Below, piece after piece: positions 7,688 to 17,154 of a stretch of 33,843 nt of DNA; position 1 is the stretch's first letter; every line of letters begins with the position of its first letter. Made by a program: the position numbers and the translations under genes. Origin of the DNA: Achromobacter dolens (GTDB lineage Bacteria; Pseudomonadota; Gammaproteobacteria; Burkholderiales; Burkholderiaceae_B); assembly GCF_902859745.1 (NCBI RefSeq), contig NZ_CADIJW010000056.1, positions 1 through 33,843 on the forward strand. Direction: 5' to 3'. The notes under the pieces are model-generated. The model saw nothing but the letters and a program-made list of their open reading frames with translations. It had not been told where the DNA came from and searched no databases.

Positions 7688-9364
7688 TCAGCCGCGCAGG
7701 CCCAGCAGCGTATCGAACAGCGTGCTGGCGACGTCGATGATGCGGGCGCTGGCCTGGTATTGCTCCTGGTAGAGCGACAGGCTCACGTATTCTTCGTTCA
7801 GGTTGACGCCCGACACCGCCTGCTGGGCCTCGAGCTTCTGGGCGACGAGGTTGGACTGGGCGGTGTTGGCCGACTTGATCTGCGCGGTCTGCACACCAAC
7901 GGTGTTGACCACCTGCGAGAACATCTCGTTGATGCTCATCGTGCCGTGGCCCAGCACCTTCTTGGTCTGCAGTTGCGCCAGCGCCAGTGCGTTCTTGCCG
8001 TTGGCGTCGCCACCGGCAGCGTCTGCCGCGGCGACCTTTTCCGGATCGGTGATCAGCACGTTGATGTCACGGGCGGCGTCGCGCGTGGGCGACAGCGACC
8101 ACTTGTCGCCGGCTTGCGGCGGCGAGTCGATCGTCAGCGTGACGCCCATTTCAGCGCTCAGGTCCAGCGTGGCGGTGGGCGGGGTGCCGGTTGCCGGGCC
8201 GTTGTACACCTGGGTGCCTTCGGGCAGGCGCGTCACGCGGTAGTTGGCGCCGTCGAAGCTGATTTCGTAGTCTTTGGCATTGATGTTGTTCACGTCGGTG
8301 AACGTGCCGCTGATCTGCGCGCCGCTCTTGTTGGCGGCGTTCGGCACGCCTTGCGGCGAGCCGATGCTGAAGAAGTCCGTGCCCGGGTTGCCGGCGGTGT
8401 CCAGGCCCTGGCGGTGCTGCTCGTTGAACGACATCGCCAGGCCGACGGCCATCTGGCCCAACTGGGCCTGCATGACGTCCAGCGACGAGGCGCGGAACTG
8501 CAGCAGGCCGCCCAGCTTGCCGCCGGTGACGTCGGCGTCGTTCAGCTCGACCGATACGGTCTTGCCGCCCGAGCCGGCCGGCAGCGTGTAGGCGACGACG
8601 GTGCGGCTGACGTCCTTGGCGGACGCCACGGCCTGCAGCGGATAGATGGTGTTGCCCGACAGCAGCGCCTGGCCGCCCGAGGCCAGCGAAATGTTGAGCT
8701 TATCGCCCTGCTCGTAGGTCGTGATGCCGATCAGTTGGTTCAATTCCGACACGGCCTGGTCGCGCTGGTCCAGCAGGTCGTTGGGCGGATTGCCGCCAGC
8801 CTTGGCGCGGGCGGTGGAGATCTGGTTGTTCAGGTCGTCGATGCGGGTCAGGTAGCTGTTGACCTGGTCGACGGTGGTCGAGATCTGCGTGTTCAGGCCC
8901 AGGCGCTGGTTCTGCATTTCCTGGTAGGCCGAGCGGATCTGGGTGGTCAGGCTGTTGGCCTTGCCCAGCAAGTCCTGGCGCGCGGCGGGATCCGCCGGCT
9001 TGCTGGCCACGGTGTTCATGCTGGTGAAGAAATTCGACAGGCCCGGGGCGATGCCCACGGTGCGGTCGGCGAACAGGTTGTTGACCTGGGAAATCTGGTC
9101 GAACTGGGTCTGAAGCTGGGCGCTGCTGCCCTGCGCGCCGACGAGCTGCTTGTACAGGAAGCTGTCGTAGCTGCGCACCACGGTGTCCACCTGGACGCCG
9201 CGACCGATGAAGCCATTGCTGGTGGCCTGGGCGCCGGCGGTCGAGATCATGACGCGCTGGCGGTTGTAACCGACCGTGGTGGCATTGTTGATGTTGTGGC
9301 CGGTGGTTGCCAGGCCCGCCTGGGACGCGTTCAGCCCGCCCAATGCCAATTTGTACAGATTCAT
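7688..9364 (-). CDS. flgK: FlgK, hook-filament junction protein (HAP1)
   Basis: This 558-residue protein opens with the FlgK signature MNLYKLALGGLNASQAGLATTGHNINN and a rod-type SNN-like motif, followed by YNRQRVMIS. The C-terminus (SGVNLNEEYVSLSLYQEQYQ, ending LFDTLLGLRG) is the usual junction-protein helix. It is exported with help from the FlgN chaperone encoded at 18399-18881 and forms the first hook-filament junction zone. Length is close to the E. coli FlgK (547). Its start is 73 bases after the flgJ stop; that gap contains a sigma-28-type promoter, so flgKL can be expressed as late genes independently of flgB-J. Confidence 0.98.
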   Translation of the reverse strand: MNLYKLALGGLNASQAGLATTGHNINNATTVGYNRQRVMISTAGAQATSNGFIGRGVQVDTVVRSYDSFLYKQLVGAQGSSAQLQTQFDQISQVNNLFADRTVGIAPGLSNFFTSMNTVASKPADPAARQDLLGKANSLTTQIRSAYQEMQNQRLGLNTQISTTVDQVNSYLTRIDDLNNQISTARAKAGGNPPNDLLDQRDQAVSELNQLIGITTYEQGDKLNISLASGGQALLSGNTIYPLQAVASAKDVSRTVVAYTLPAGSGGKTVSVELNDADVTGGKLGGLLQFRASSLDVMQAQLGQMAVGLAMSFNEQHRQGLDTAGNPGTDFFSIGSPQGVPNAANKSGAQISGTFTDVNNINAKDYEISFDGANYRVTRLPEGTQVYNGPATGTPPTATLDLSAEMGVTLTIDSPPQAGDKWSLSPTRDAARDINVLITDPEKVAAADAAGGDANGKNALALAQLQTKKVLGHGTMSINEMFSQVVNTVGVQTAQIKSANTAQSNLVAQKLEAQQAVSGVNLNEEYVSLSLYQEQYQASARIIDVASTLFDTLLGLRG

Positions 9365-9413
9365 GCTGACAATGCCCCGTATGTAACCGCGACTGATATT
9401 TCTGGATACCCGA

Positions 9414-9440
9414 TTAACGGCAGCAGGTAGTCCAAATTTA
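9414..9440 (-). promoter_or_regulatory. Sigma-28 (FliA)-type promoter for flgKL
   Basis: Reading the minus strand: TAAATTTG (9440-9433), an 11-base spacer, then GCCGTTAA (9421-9414). Compared with TAAAGTTT-N11-GCCGATAA this is 6 of 8 and 7 of 8 at exact spacing. The -35 element overlaps the TAA stop of flgJ (9438-9440). Transcription would begin roughly 40-45 bases before the flgK ATG. Late expression of flgKL from FliA is well established in enteric bacteria. Confidence 0.78.
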
Positions 9441-10421
9441 GAGTCCTTCCAACATCTGACGCGAAATATCGACCTTGGCGGCCGCGCCCCGCAACTGGCT
9501 CATGACGCCGATCAATTTCTGCGCGTACTGCGGGTCGGTGGCGTAGCCGGAACTCTGGATGCGGCGGGCCGCCTCGATTTCGTTGCGCGCCTGCGTCACG
9601 CTCTCGTAGCGCGGGCTGGTGCCGATCAGGCGGGCGTAGTCGGCGAACGATTCCTCGTAGGACGAGTAGGCCCGGAAGGGTTGCGTCACCTTTTTCGCCA
9701 CGCCGCCTTCGTATTCGGTGGTCAGCACATTGACGACCTTGCCCTTCCAGCTCGGCCCCGCCTTGATGCCGAACAGGTTGTAGCTGGTGCGCCCGTCCTC
9801 GTGCTTGATCTCGCGCTGGCCCCAGCCGGACTCCAGGGCCGCCTGGCCCATGATGAGACGGGCCGGCACGCCGCTCTGCTGCGAGGCCAGGGTGGCCGCG
9901 CGCGACATCTTCGACACGAAATTGATGACGTGCTCGGGCGCGCCCTCGGCCGCCGCCAGGGCGCGGTCGCTGGCGCGGTTGTTGCGCATCACGTCCATCA
10001 GCGCCGACACCTGGCGCGAGCCCCCCGTCTGGAAATCCAGGTCGGTGCCCTGCCCCAGGCGTTGCACGGCCTCGGCCGGCAGGTCGCCGGGCTTGCCCTG
10101 CTGCATCTGCGCCAGGATCGATTGCGACAGGCCGATGCCCGGCGTGGCCAGGTGCAGCGCCAGTTGCTCGTCGGCCATGGATTGCAGCATCTGGGTCTGC
10201 TGCGAGTCGAACAGCCCTTCCTTGGGCGTCGCCTCGCGCATCCGCTTGAGCATCATCTGCAGGAACAGGGCCTCGAACTGCTTGGCCACCTGCTTCTGCT
10301 GCTCGGTGCCGGGATTGGCCGGGTCCTTGGTCACATCGCGCTTCAGATCCGACAGGCGACCCATGTCGAACACGGAATCCTGGCGACTGCCCAGGGCCGC
10401 GGAGGTGTTGGTGTAACCCAT
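9438..10421 (-). CDS. flgJ: FlgJ, rod cap/scaffold with peptidoglycan hydrolase domain
   Basis: This 327-residue dual-domain protein has an N-terminal rod-binding region (about residues 40-105, with VAKQFEALFLQMMLKRMREA and the SMADEQLAL stretch). A C-terminal glucosaminidase-type domain (about 165-320) carries IMGQAALESGWGQREI, whose E197 fits the catalytic glutamate, and SYNLFGIKAG. FlgJ guides rod assembly and opens the peptidoglycan layer in the periplasm. It has no signal peptide, as expected for a protein exported by the flagellar system. The ATG lies 5 bases after the flgI stop without an obvious Shine-Dalgarno sequence, suggesting translational coupling; an internal Met at residue 20 is a less likely start. 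Confidence 0.96.
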   Translation of the reverse strand: MGYTNTSAALGSRQDSVFDMGRLSDLKRDVTKDPANPGTEQQKQVAKQFEALFLQMMLKRMREATPKEGLFDSQQTQMLQSMADEQLALHLATPGIGLSQSILAQMQQGKPGDLPAEAVQRLGQGTDLDFQTGGSRQVSALMDVMRNNRASDRALAAAEGAPEHVINFVSKMSRAATLASQQSGVPARLIMGQAALESGWGQREIKHEDGRTSYNLFGIKAGPSWKGKVVNVLTTEYEGGVAKKVTQPFRAYSSYEESFADYARLIGTSPRYESVTQARNEIEAARRIQSSGYATDPQYAQKLIGVMSQLRGAAAKVDISRQMLEGL

Positions 10422-10426
10422 GGCGG

Positions 10427-11563
10427 TCAGATGATTTCCAGCTCGGCGCGCAGGGCGCCGGCGCTCTTCATGGCCTGCAGGATCGCCAGCAGGTCCTGCG
10501 GCGTGGCGCCCAGGGCGTTCAGGCCCTTGACCACGTCAGCCAGGTTGGCGCTGGTGCTCACGCGCTGCAGCGAACCGTTTTCCTGGCGCACCTCGATCTG
10601 GGTGTTGGGCACCACCACGGTCTGCCCCTCGGTGAACGGCGTATCCGGTTGCGACACCTGGTTCTGGCGGTTGATGATGACCGACAGGTTGCCGTGCGCC
10701 ACGGCGGCTTCCTCGATCATGACCGTGCGGTTCATGACCACCGAGCCGGTGCGGGCGTTGATGATGACCTTGGCCACGGTCGGCGCGCGCGCCACCTGGA
10801 GGTCCTCGACCTGCGACAGGAAGCGCGCCTGCGCCGATTGTTCCATCGGGCTGCGCACCTGCACCACGCGGCCGTCCAGCGCCGTGGCCGTGCCCTGCCC
10901 GAACTTGCGGTTCAGCGCCGCCACCACGTTCTGGGCGGTGCCGAAGTCGGTGTTGTTCATTTCCAGGTAGATGTAACCGTCGCGGGCGAAGGTGGTCGGC
11001 ACCCCGCGCTCGACGATGGCACCGCCGCTGATGCGGCCGCCGTTGAGCTGGTTGATCTGCACGCTGGAACCGCCGGCCGAGGCGCCAGCGCCGCCGACCA
11101 GGATGTTGCCCTGGGCGATCGCATAGACCTGGCTGTCGGCGCCCTTGAGCGGCGTCATCAGCAGCGTGCCGCCGCGCAGGCTTTTGGCGTTGCCCATGGA
11201 GGACACCACCACGTCGAGCGTCTGGCCCGGACGGGCGAACGCCGGCAGGGTCGTGGTGACCATGACCGCCGCCACGTTCTTGAGCTGCATGTTGCTGCCG
11301 GCGGGAACGGTGATGCCCAGTTGCGACAGCATGTTGGTCAGGCTCTGCTGCGTGAACGGCGTCTGGCGCACCTGGTCACCGCTGCCGTCCAGACCCACCA
11401 CCAGGCCATAGCCGATCAACTGGTTGCCACGCACACCCTGGATGGATGCCAGGTCCTTGAGCCGCTCGGCATGCGCCGCCGAGGCGCCGGCCAGCAGCCC
11501 CGCCGCGACACAGACGCGCGCCAGCAGGGACAACATGGCGGAAATCGGAGTGGGTTGTTTCAT
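10427..11563 (-). CDS. flgI: FlgI, P-ring protein
   Basis: This 378-residue periplasmic protein has a clear Sec signal peptide (residues 1-32, cleavage likely after AHA). The conserved start of mature FlgI follows: [30 protein letters not shown]. Other family stretches are [20 protein letters not shown] and the C-terminal [27 protein letters not shown]. It forms the ring in the peptidoglycan layer that acts as a bushing for the rod. Length matches the family (about 365-380). It begins 2 bases after the flgH stop, within the flgB-J operon. Confidence 0.98.
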   Translation of the reverse strand: MKQPTPISAMLSLLARVCVAAGLLAGASAAHAERLKDLASIQGVRGNQLIGYGLVVGLDGSGDQVRQTPFTQQSLTNMLSQLGITVPAGSNMQLKNVAAVMVTTTLPAFARPGQTLDVVVSSMGNAKSLRGGTLLMTPLKGADSQVYAIAQGNILVGGAGASAGGSSVQINQLNGGRISGGAIVERGVPTTFARDGYIYLEMNNTDFGTAQNVVAALNRKFGQGTATALDGRVVQVRSPMEQSAQARFLSQVEDLQVARAPTVAKVIINARTGSVVMNRTVMIEEAAVAHGNLSVIINRQNQVSQPDTPFTEGQTVVVPNTQIEVRQENGSLQRVSTSANLADVVKGLNALGATPQDLLAILQAMKSAGALRAELEII

Positions 11564-11565
11564 GG

Positions 11566-12258
11566 TCAGAACGGCGAGGCGATCAGGAAGAAGCGTTGCA
11601 GCCAGCCCATGGTCTGGACCTCATCCATGACGCCCTTGCTGCGGTATTCGATGCGGGCGTCGGCCACCTGGGTGGACGACACGGTGTTCGTGCCGGTGAT
11701 CGAGCGGGGATCGACCACGCCCGAGAAGCGCACGTACTCGCTGCCCCGGTTGATGGCGATCTGCTTTTCGCCGGCCACTTGCAGGTTGCCGTTGGACATC
11801 ACCCCCACCACCGTGGTGGTGATGGTGCCGGTGAAGGCGTTGTTGGCCGTGCTGTCGCCCTTGCCCTGCGACACGTTGCCGCCCTTGGCGTCGGTGTTCA
11901 GGTTGGCATTGGCCCAGCTATCCATGAACGACGGCGCGGCGGCGATGCCCAGGCTGGCATTGCCGCTGCGGTTGGTGTTGGTCGCGACGTTCTTGGAGGC
12001 GTTGGTTTTCTCGTTCAGGACGATGGTGACGATGTCGCCGACGTTGCGCGGCCGGCGATCCTCGAACAGGGGGTAGTTGCCGTAAGTCGTCGGCTGGTAG
12101 ATCGAGCCCGTGGGCTGCGCCGTGGGCATCGGCGGCGGCGGCGGCGCGGCCGTCGTCGGCCCCGTCACGATGGGCTCGGGCGGGATCATGGCGCAACCGG
12201 CCACCAGCAACGCCAGGGCCGCACACGAAACCAGACGCAGGACAGACGACATAGGCAT
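11566..12258 (-). CDS. flgH: FlgH, L-ring lipoprotein
   Basis: The protein has 230 residues from ATG 12258; the open frame runs much further upstream through flgG, but that part is not coding. The N-terminus is a lipoprotein signal with lipobox VAGC (Cys22 as lipidation site), followed by a Pro-rich segment ([15 protein letters not shown]). Family motifs [23 protein letters not shown] and [31 protein letters not shown] are clear. It forms the outer-membrane ring around the rod. The start overlaps the flgG stop as TGATG (12256-12260), indicating coupled translation; a second Met two codons later (12252) is a possible alternative start. Confidence 0.97.
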   Translation of the reverse strand: MPMSSVLRLVSCAALALLVAGCAMIPPEPIVTGPTTAAPPPPPMPTAQPTGSIYQPTTYGNYPLFEDRRPRNVGDIVTIVLNEKTNASKNVATNTNRSGNASLGIAAAPSFMDSWANANLNTDAKGGNVSQGKGDSTANNAFTGTITTTVVGVMSNGNLQVAGEKQIAINRGSEYVRFSGVVDPRSITGTNTVSSTQVADARIEYRSKGVMDEVQTMGWLQRFFLIASPF

Positions 12259-13043
12259 CACAGTTGAGTCAGGCGGGCCAGCATTTCGTCCGAGGTCTTG
12301 ACGGCTTTGCTGTTCATTTCGTAGGCGCGCTGGGTCGTGATCATGTTGACCAGTTCCTCGGCCACGTTCACGTTGGAGGTCTCGACGTAGTTCTGCATGA
12401 ACGTGCCGGCGCCGTCGACACCCGGCTGAAGCAGGTTCGCCGGACCGGAGGCATCGGTTTCCAGGTACAGGTTCTCGCCGACGCTCTGCAGGCCGGTCGG
12501 GTTGATGAAAGTGGCGATCTGCAACTGGCCGATCTGCACGTTGACGCCGGCCGCGCCGGGCTGCGTCACCGAGACGATGCCGTCCTTGCCGATGGAGATC
12601 GACAGGGCATTGTCGGGCACGTTCATGGGGGGCTGGATCACGTAGCCGCTGACCGTGGTCAACTGGCCGTTCTGGTCGCGTTGCAGCGCGCCGTCGCGGG
12701 TATAGGCCTGGGTGCCGTCCGGCAGTTCGACCTGCAGGAAGCCGCGGCCATTGATCGCCACGTCCAGCTCGCCGCCAGTGTTGTTCAGGCCGCCGGTGGT
12801 GTGGATGCGCTCGGTGGCGGCCACGCGGGCGCCGGTGCCCAACTGCAGGCCCGACGGCAACTGCGTGGCGTCGCCGACCTGGGCGCCAGGCTGGCGCAGC
12901 GTCTGGTACATCAGGTCCTGGAACACGGCGCGACCGCGCTTGAAGCCGTTGGTCGCGACGTTGGCCAAGTTGTTGGAAATCACGTCCATCGAGGTCTGTT
13001 GACCTTCCAGGCCCGTCTTGGCAATCCACAGCGAACGCATCAT
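12258..13043 (-). CDS. flgG: FlgG, distal rod protein
   Basis: This 261-residue protein has the FlgG signatures [44 protein letters not shown] and the C-terminal [20 protein letters not shown]. Length equals the E. coli protein (260). It builds the distal rod through the peptidoglycan and outer membrane. The ATG at 13043 is preceded by AGGAG about 9 bases upstream. It follows flgF by about 70 bases, with no promoter visible in that gap. Confidence 0.98.
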   Translation of the reverse strand: MMRSLWIAKTGLEGQQTSMDVISNNLANVATNGFKRGRAVFQDLMYQTLRQPGAQVGDATQLPSGLQLGTGARVAATERIHTTGGLNNTGGELDVAINGRGFLQVELPDGTQAYTRDGALQRDQNGQLTTVSGYVIQPPMNVPDNALSISIGKDGIVSVTQPGAAGVNVQIGQLQIATFINPTGLQSVGENLYLETDASGPANLLQPGVDGAGTFMQNYVETSNVNVAEELVNMITTQRAYEMNSKAVKTSDEMLARLTQL

Positions 13044-13112
13044 GATGAAGTACTCCTGGTGCGGCGGCCCGGCCGCGCGCGAAAATTATTGGGTTCGGAT
13101 CGGCTGACCGGA

Positions 13113-13874
13113 TCAGGAAACCGAGAGAATGCCGTTGGCGCGCTCGGCGTTGCGGTCCGCCTGCTGCACCACCTGCATCTGCTGCTCGAAGCGGCGGGCG
13201 TTCTCGATCATGCCCACCATCGCCGCCATGGGATTGGTGTTGCTGCCTTCCAGCACGCCGGACAACACCCGCAGGCTGGGATCAGCGGGGGCCGGCGGGG
13301 CCGGCTGGCCGTTGACCGGCGCCAGGCGGAACACGCCGTCGTCGCCGTGCACCAGTTGCGCTTCCGGCGGGTTGGCGAGCTTGATGCGACCCAGGTTGAG
13401 GATGTTGTTGGGGGCATCGCCGGCGCCGATGGCGGTGATGGTGCCATCCGAGGTGATCGTCAGCGCCGCCTGGTCGGGCACGTCGATGATGCCGTTCTGG
13501 TCGGACATCACGGGCTGGCCCAGCGAGGTCTGCAGCAGGCCGTTGATGCCCACCTGCAGGCTGCCGGCGCGGGTGTAGGCCTCGCCTTGCGGGGTCTGCA
13601 CGGCGATCCAGCCGTTGGAACTGGCCAGGGCCACGTCCAGGTCGCGGCCCGTGGTCTGCATGTTGCCCATTTCAAAGTTGTTGCGGGGCGTCGACGCCAC
13701 CGTCGAAACACGCGTCGGCAGGCTCACGCCGTCGTTCACCGGAACCGACCGGTACAACGCGATCTGCTCGCGAAAGCCCGGCGTGTTCACGTTGGCCATG
13801 TTGTTGGAGAGCGCGGCCTGGTGCTCCGTGATCCGCGCTGCGCCATTCATGGCGGTGTAGATGATTCGATCCAT
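13113..13874 (-). CDS. flgF: FlgF, proximal rod protein
   Basis: This 253-residue rod protein of the FlgF/FlgG family begins MDRIIYTAMNGAARITEHQA, followed by LSNNMANVNTPGFREQIALYRSV. The C-terminal segment NPMAAMVGMIENARRFEQQMQVVQ is the rod-type coiled coil. Length matches the family (about 250). Being shorter than FlgG and upstream of it in the usual flgE-F-G order identifies it as FlgF. It is exported by the flagellar type III system and has no signal peptide. Confidence 0.97.
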   Translation of the reverse strand: MDRIIYTAMNGAARITEHQAALSNNMANVNTPGFREQIALYRSVPVNDGVSLPTRVSTVASTPRNNFEMGNMQTTGRDLDVALASSNGWIAVQTPQGEAYTRAGSLQVGINGLLQTSLGQPVMSDQNGIIDVPDQAALTITSDGTITAIGAGDAPNNILNLGRIKLANPPEAQLVHGDDGVFRLAPVNGQPAPPAPADPSLRVLSGVLEGSNTNPMAAMVGMIENARRFEQQMQVVQQADRNAERANGILSVS

Positions 13875-13912
13875 TGCCTATTCCGTCGGTGTCGTCGCGT
13901 GCCCGTCAGCCA

Positions 13913-15382
13913 TTACTTCAGGTTCATCAGGACTTGCATGATCTCGTCCTGCGTCTTGATGGTCTGCGAGTTGGCCTGGTAGGTGCGCTGGGCGATGATC
14001 ATGTTGACCAGCTCCTTGCTCATGTCGACGTTCGAGGCTTCGGTCGCCTGGCCCACCACCTTGGACATGCCGTTGCTGCCCGGCTGGCCCAGGATCGGCT
14101 GGCCCGACGAGGCGGTTTCCTTCCAGGCGTTGTTGCCCACCGGCTGCAGGCCCTGGAGGTTGGCGAAGTCGGCCAGCACGATGGTGCCGACGATCGAGGT
14201 CTCGCCGTTGGTGTAGCTGGCCACCAGGCTGCCGTCGGCGCCGATGTTGATGCCGCGGAACTCGCCCGAGGTGTAGCCGTCCGGCTGGGCCTTGAGCGCA
14301 TAGGCGCTGCCGTACTGCGTGGTGCCGGTGTAGTTCACGGCGACCGCCAGCGGATCGGCCGGGGTGGTGCCACCGCCCGGCGTCGCGAACGACAGGTTGA
14401 CCGTGGCGGCGCTGGTCATCACGCCGGCCTTGTTGAACGTGAACTGGGTCGGGTTGCCCCACACGCCGGCCGCTTCGGTGGTCGGCGCCATGGCCTGGCC
14501 GTCGATCGTGTAGTAGACGTCGTAGACGCTGTTGCCGGCGGCATCGGCGGCGCGCTTGGCGAAGTACTGCATCACCTGGTGCGAGTTGCCCAGCGAGTCG
14601 TAGACCGTCATGGGCGAGGCGTTGGTGTAGCTGCCGGGAACCTTGGGGTCGAACGGCTTGCCGACTTCGGTCACGGCGGCCGTGTAGTCGACGAAGCCGG
14701 GGATGACGTTCAGGTTGCCGGCGGTGACCTGGCCGGTGCCGTCGATGGTGACGGTATTGGGCGCGGTGCCGTAGGTGGCCGCCGGCGGGTTGCCCGGGGT
14801 CCAGGTGATCGCGCCGCCGGGCGCCTTGGTGAAGGTGTAGGCGGTGCCGCCAAGTGTCACGGAGCCGGGCACGGCCGGCGACGTCACGGTGTCGACCTGA
14901 TAGATGACCTTGGCGTTGGCGTCCAGGTTCGCCACGGTGGTGGCGGTGGAGGTGGCCTTGGGCGCCACGTTGGCGGTCGGCAACTGCAGCTCGACCGGGT
15001 TGGCGCCGATGCCGCCGTTGGGGTAGCCCGTCAGGCGATAGCCCTGCGCGTTGACGATGAAGTTGTTCTTGTCGACCAGGAACTCGCCGTTGCGGGTGTA
15101 CATCACGGCGCCGCTCTGGTCGGTGACGCGGAACATGCCCTTGGCGCCATCGATGGCGATGTCATATTCGCCGCCGCCGCCGTTGACCGTGCCCACCGTG
15201 AAGCGCTGGGTGATCGCCGACACCTTGGTGCCCAGGCCGACGCGCGAGCTGGCGTAGACGTCCGCGAACGACGCGGTCGACGACTTGAAGCCTACGGTGC
15301 CCGAGTTGGCGATGTTGTTGCCGATGACGTCCAGGTTCTGCGCCGCGGCGTTCAGGCCGCTCAATCCTTGTCCGAAACCCAT
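13913..15382 (-). CDS. flgE: FlgE, hook protein
   Basis: This 489-residue protein has the hook N-terminus MGFGQGLSGLNAAAQNLDVIG and GNNIANSGTVGFKSSTASFAD, and the C-terminus VDMSKELVNMIIAQRTYQAN. It polymerises into the universal joint between rod and filament. It is longer than E. coli FlgE (402); the extra length lies in the middle (about residues 150-330), the surface-exposed and variable part of hook proteins. The order flgD-flgE-flgF is canonical. GAGAGAG lies shortly before the ATG as a plausible ribosome-binding site. Confidence 0.98.
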   Translation of the reverse strand: MGFGQGLSGLNAAAQNLDVIGNNIANSGTVGFKSSTASFADVYASSRVGLGTKVSAITQRFTVGTVNGGGGEYDIAIDGAKGMFRVTDQSGAVMYTRNGEFLVDKNNFIVNAQGYRLTGYPNGGIGANPVELQLPTANVAPKATSTATTVANLDANAKVIYQVDTVTSPAVPGSVTLGGTAYTFTKAPGGAITWTPGNPPAATYGTAPNTVTIDGTGQVTAGNLNVIPGFVDYTAAVTEVGKPFDPKVPGSYTNASPMTVYDSLGNSHQVMQYFAKRAADAAGNSVYDVYYTIDGQAMAPTTEAAGVWGNPTQFTFNKAGVMTSAATVNLSFATPGGGTTPADPLAVAVNYTGTTQYGSAYALKAQPDGYTSGEFRGINIGADGSLVASYTNGETSIVGTIVLADFANLQGLQPVGNNAWKETASSGQPILGQPGSNGMSKVVGQATEASNVDMSKELVNMIIAQRTYQANSQTIKTQDEIMQVLMNLK

Positions 15383-15452
15383 GTTCTCTCTCGCTAATCT
15401 TTAAGGGGGAAACCGCCGCCGTGGCGCCGGCTGATAATCAAACCGGCTGGCC

Positions 15453-16148
15453 TCAGCCGATCACCTTGCGCACATCCAGCATGCTGGTCTGGCCATCCAG
15501 GCCCATATCCAGACGCAGGCCGTTGGTGGAGTAAGCCACGCTCTTGACCTTGCCGTACTTCAGCACTTCGGCGGCCACCTTCTTGTCGTCGCCATCCGTG
15601 GCCAGGACGGACACGGTGTAGGCGCCCGCTTCCAGCGCCGCGCCGGCGTCGTTCTTGCCGTCCCAGTCCAGCGTGTACACGCCGGCCTTCTGCTCGCCCA
15701 GCTCGATGGTGCGCACGACCTGGCCGTTGGCGTCGGAGATGCGCACCTGAACCTTGGCGGCATCCTTCTGCAGGTCGATGCCGTAGGGCGTGACCACGCG
15801 CTCGGAGGGATGCTCGGCATCCACGCCGACCTTGACGTTCGAACCGGGAACCAGCACGCCCTTGCCGATCATCGCGACCGCGTTCATGGACTGCGACACG
15901 TCGATCTGGCCGCTGATGGCCAGCATGGTGTTCTTGAGGTTGGTGATGCCTTCCACCGTGGAGATCTGCGCCAGCTGCGAGGTCAGCTCGGCGTTCTGCA
16001 TCGGGTTCAGCGGATCCTGGTTCTTGAGCTGCGTGACCAGCAGCTTCAGGAACTGATCCTGCAGGCCCTGGGCGGTGCTGGTGCCGTTGGCGCCGCTTTG
16101 CGCCAGGCCCAGGCCGGTCTTGCTCGTGGATTGGTCGACGGTGGTCAT
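15453..16148 (-). CDS. flgD: FlgD, hook cap/scaffold protein
   Basis: This 231-residue protein carries the conserved FlgD N-terminal block LQDQFLKLLVTQLKNQDPLNP and the following MQNAELTSQLAQISTVEGI (about residues 28-70). The C-terminal half has the FlgD Ig-like/tudor region, including YTLDWDGKNDAGAALEAGAYTV. It caps the growing hook and is absent from the finished structure. Length is typical (about 225-232). It lies between flgC and flgE in the canonical order. Confidence 0.98.
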   Translation of the reverse strand: MTTVDQSTSKTGLGLAQSGANGTSTAQGLQDQFLKLLVTQLKNQDPLNPMQNAELTSQLAQISTVEGITNLKNTMLAISGQIDVSQSMNAVAMIGKGVLVPGSNVKVGVDAEHPSERVVTPYGIDLQKDAAKVQVRISDANGQVVRTIELGEQKAGVYTLDWDGKNDAGAALEAGAYTVSVLATDGDDKKVAAEVLKYGKVKSVAYSTNGLRLDMGLDGQTSMLDVRKVIG

Positions 16149-16205
16149 GGTTTCACTTCTTCAAAAACTTCCGCGCGGGCGGCGCGGCGCGCGGAATCAG
16201 ACGGG

Positions 16206-16625
16206 TCAGGATTGGCCGATGGTGAGGGTTTTCTGCATCAGGCTCTTGGCGGTGTTCAGCACCTCGACGTTGGCCTGGTACGAACGCGACGCCGCGATCA
16301 TGTTGACGGTTTCGGCGACGGGATCGACGTTGGGCATGCTGACGTAGCCCTGCGCGTCGGCCATCGGATGCTTGGGGTCGTAGACCTGCTTGAGCGGGGA
16401 CTGGTCCACCACCACCCCGGCCACGCGCACGCCACCGATCTCGCGGCCCTGCGCCTGGCCGGCCGGCGGGTTGACCTGGAACACCACCTGGCGGGCCCGG
16501 TACGGCTGGCCGTCGGGACCGACCACGCTGTCGGCGTTGGCCATGTTGCTGGCTGCCACGTTCATGCGCTGTGACTGCGCGCTCAGCGCCGAACCGGCGA
16601 TATCGAAAATGCTCAACAAGGACAT
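16206..16625 (-). CDS. flgC: FlgC, proximal rod protein
   Basis: This 139-residue protein has the FlgC signatures [20 protein letters not shown] and [14 protein letters not shown], then ending with [23 protein letters not shown]. Length is close to the usual 134-140. It forms part of the proximal rod in the periplasm. It begins 22 bases after flgB, inside one operon. Confidence 0.98.
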   Translation of the reverse strand: MSLLSIFDIAGSALSAQSQRMNVAASNMANADSVVGPDGQPYRARQVVFQVNPPAGQAQGREIGGVRVAGVVVDQSPLKQVYDPKHPMADAQGYVSMPNVDPVAETVNMIAASRSYQANVEVLNTAKSLMQKTLTIGQS

Positions 16626-16647
16626 TGCCTGCGGTTCCCTATGAAAA

Positions 16648-17055
16648 TCAATCCTGGATGGCGGCCATCATGGTCCGGATGCGACCCGACAGCAGTTGCA
16701 TCGTGCTCTGGTAGTGCAAGGTGTTGTCGGCGAACTGGACCCGCTCGATGTCCATGTCGACCGTGTTGCCGTCCATGCTGGGCTGGTACGGCAGGCGATA
16801 CAGCATATCGGTCGGCCCCTGCGACACGGCCTTGGCCGGAATGTGGCGAGCCGACGTCAGGGTCAGCGAGGTGTCCGGCAGGCGCTTGGTGCCTTCCATG
16901 GCGTTCTGCATCGCCGTCTTGAAATCGAAGTCGCGCGCCTTGTAGTTGGGCGTGTCGGCATTGGCGATGTTCGAGGACAGCACTTCCTGGCGCTGCGCGC
17001 GCAGCCCCAGGGACTGCTGGAAGAAGCGGAAATCTTCGTTAAGCCGGTCTAGCAT
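16648..17055 (-). CDS. flgB: FlgB, proximal rod protein
   Basis: The protein has 135 residues from ATG 17055. The open frame extends 31 codons further upstream, but the FlgB-like start is [20 protein letters not shown], and GAAGG lies 8 bases before this ATG. The family motif [19 protein letters not shown] and the C-terminal [21 protein letters not shown] are clear. FlgB is at the base of the rod, next to the MS ring and export gate. It is the first gene of the flgBCDEFGHIJ operon and faces flgA across a 165-base divergent regulatory region. Confidence 0.97.
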   Translation of the reverse strand: MLDRLNEDFRFFQQSLGLRAQRQEVLSSNIANADTPNYKARDFDFKTAMQNAMEGTKRLPDTSLTLTSARHIPAKAVSQGPTDMLYRLPYQPSMDGNTVDMDIERVQFADNTLHYQSTMQLLSGRIRTMMAAIQD

Positions 17056-17121
17056 CGGATCGCCTTCAATACGGATGGAGTCCGGGACAGCGGACGCACC
17101 GTTATCCCATTGGATGACGGC

Positions 17122-17127
17122 ATCATA
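17122..17127 (-). promoter_or_regulatory. Candidate -10 element of the flgB operon promoter
   Basis: On the minus strand, TATGAT (17127-17122) matches five of six bases of the sigma-70 -10 hexamer. The predicted start would be about 60 bases before the flgB ATG. No good -35 hexamer is present, which is typical for activator-dependent class II flagellar promoters. The A/T-rich element at 17155-17170 lies upstream, where an FlhDC-type activator could bind. Experimental start-site data are needed. Confidence 0.4.
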
Positions 17128-17154
17128 GGGGCGGGTGGCAGAACACAATCAGCC

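Noticed and set aside
12259-13029. Upstream extension of the flgH frame through flgG
   Set aside because: The lipoprotein signal peptide and TGATG overlap fix the FlgH start at 12258; the extension is the out-of-frame reading of flgG.
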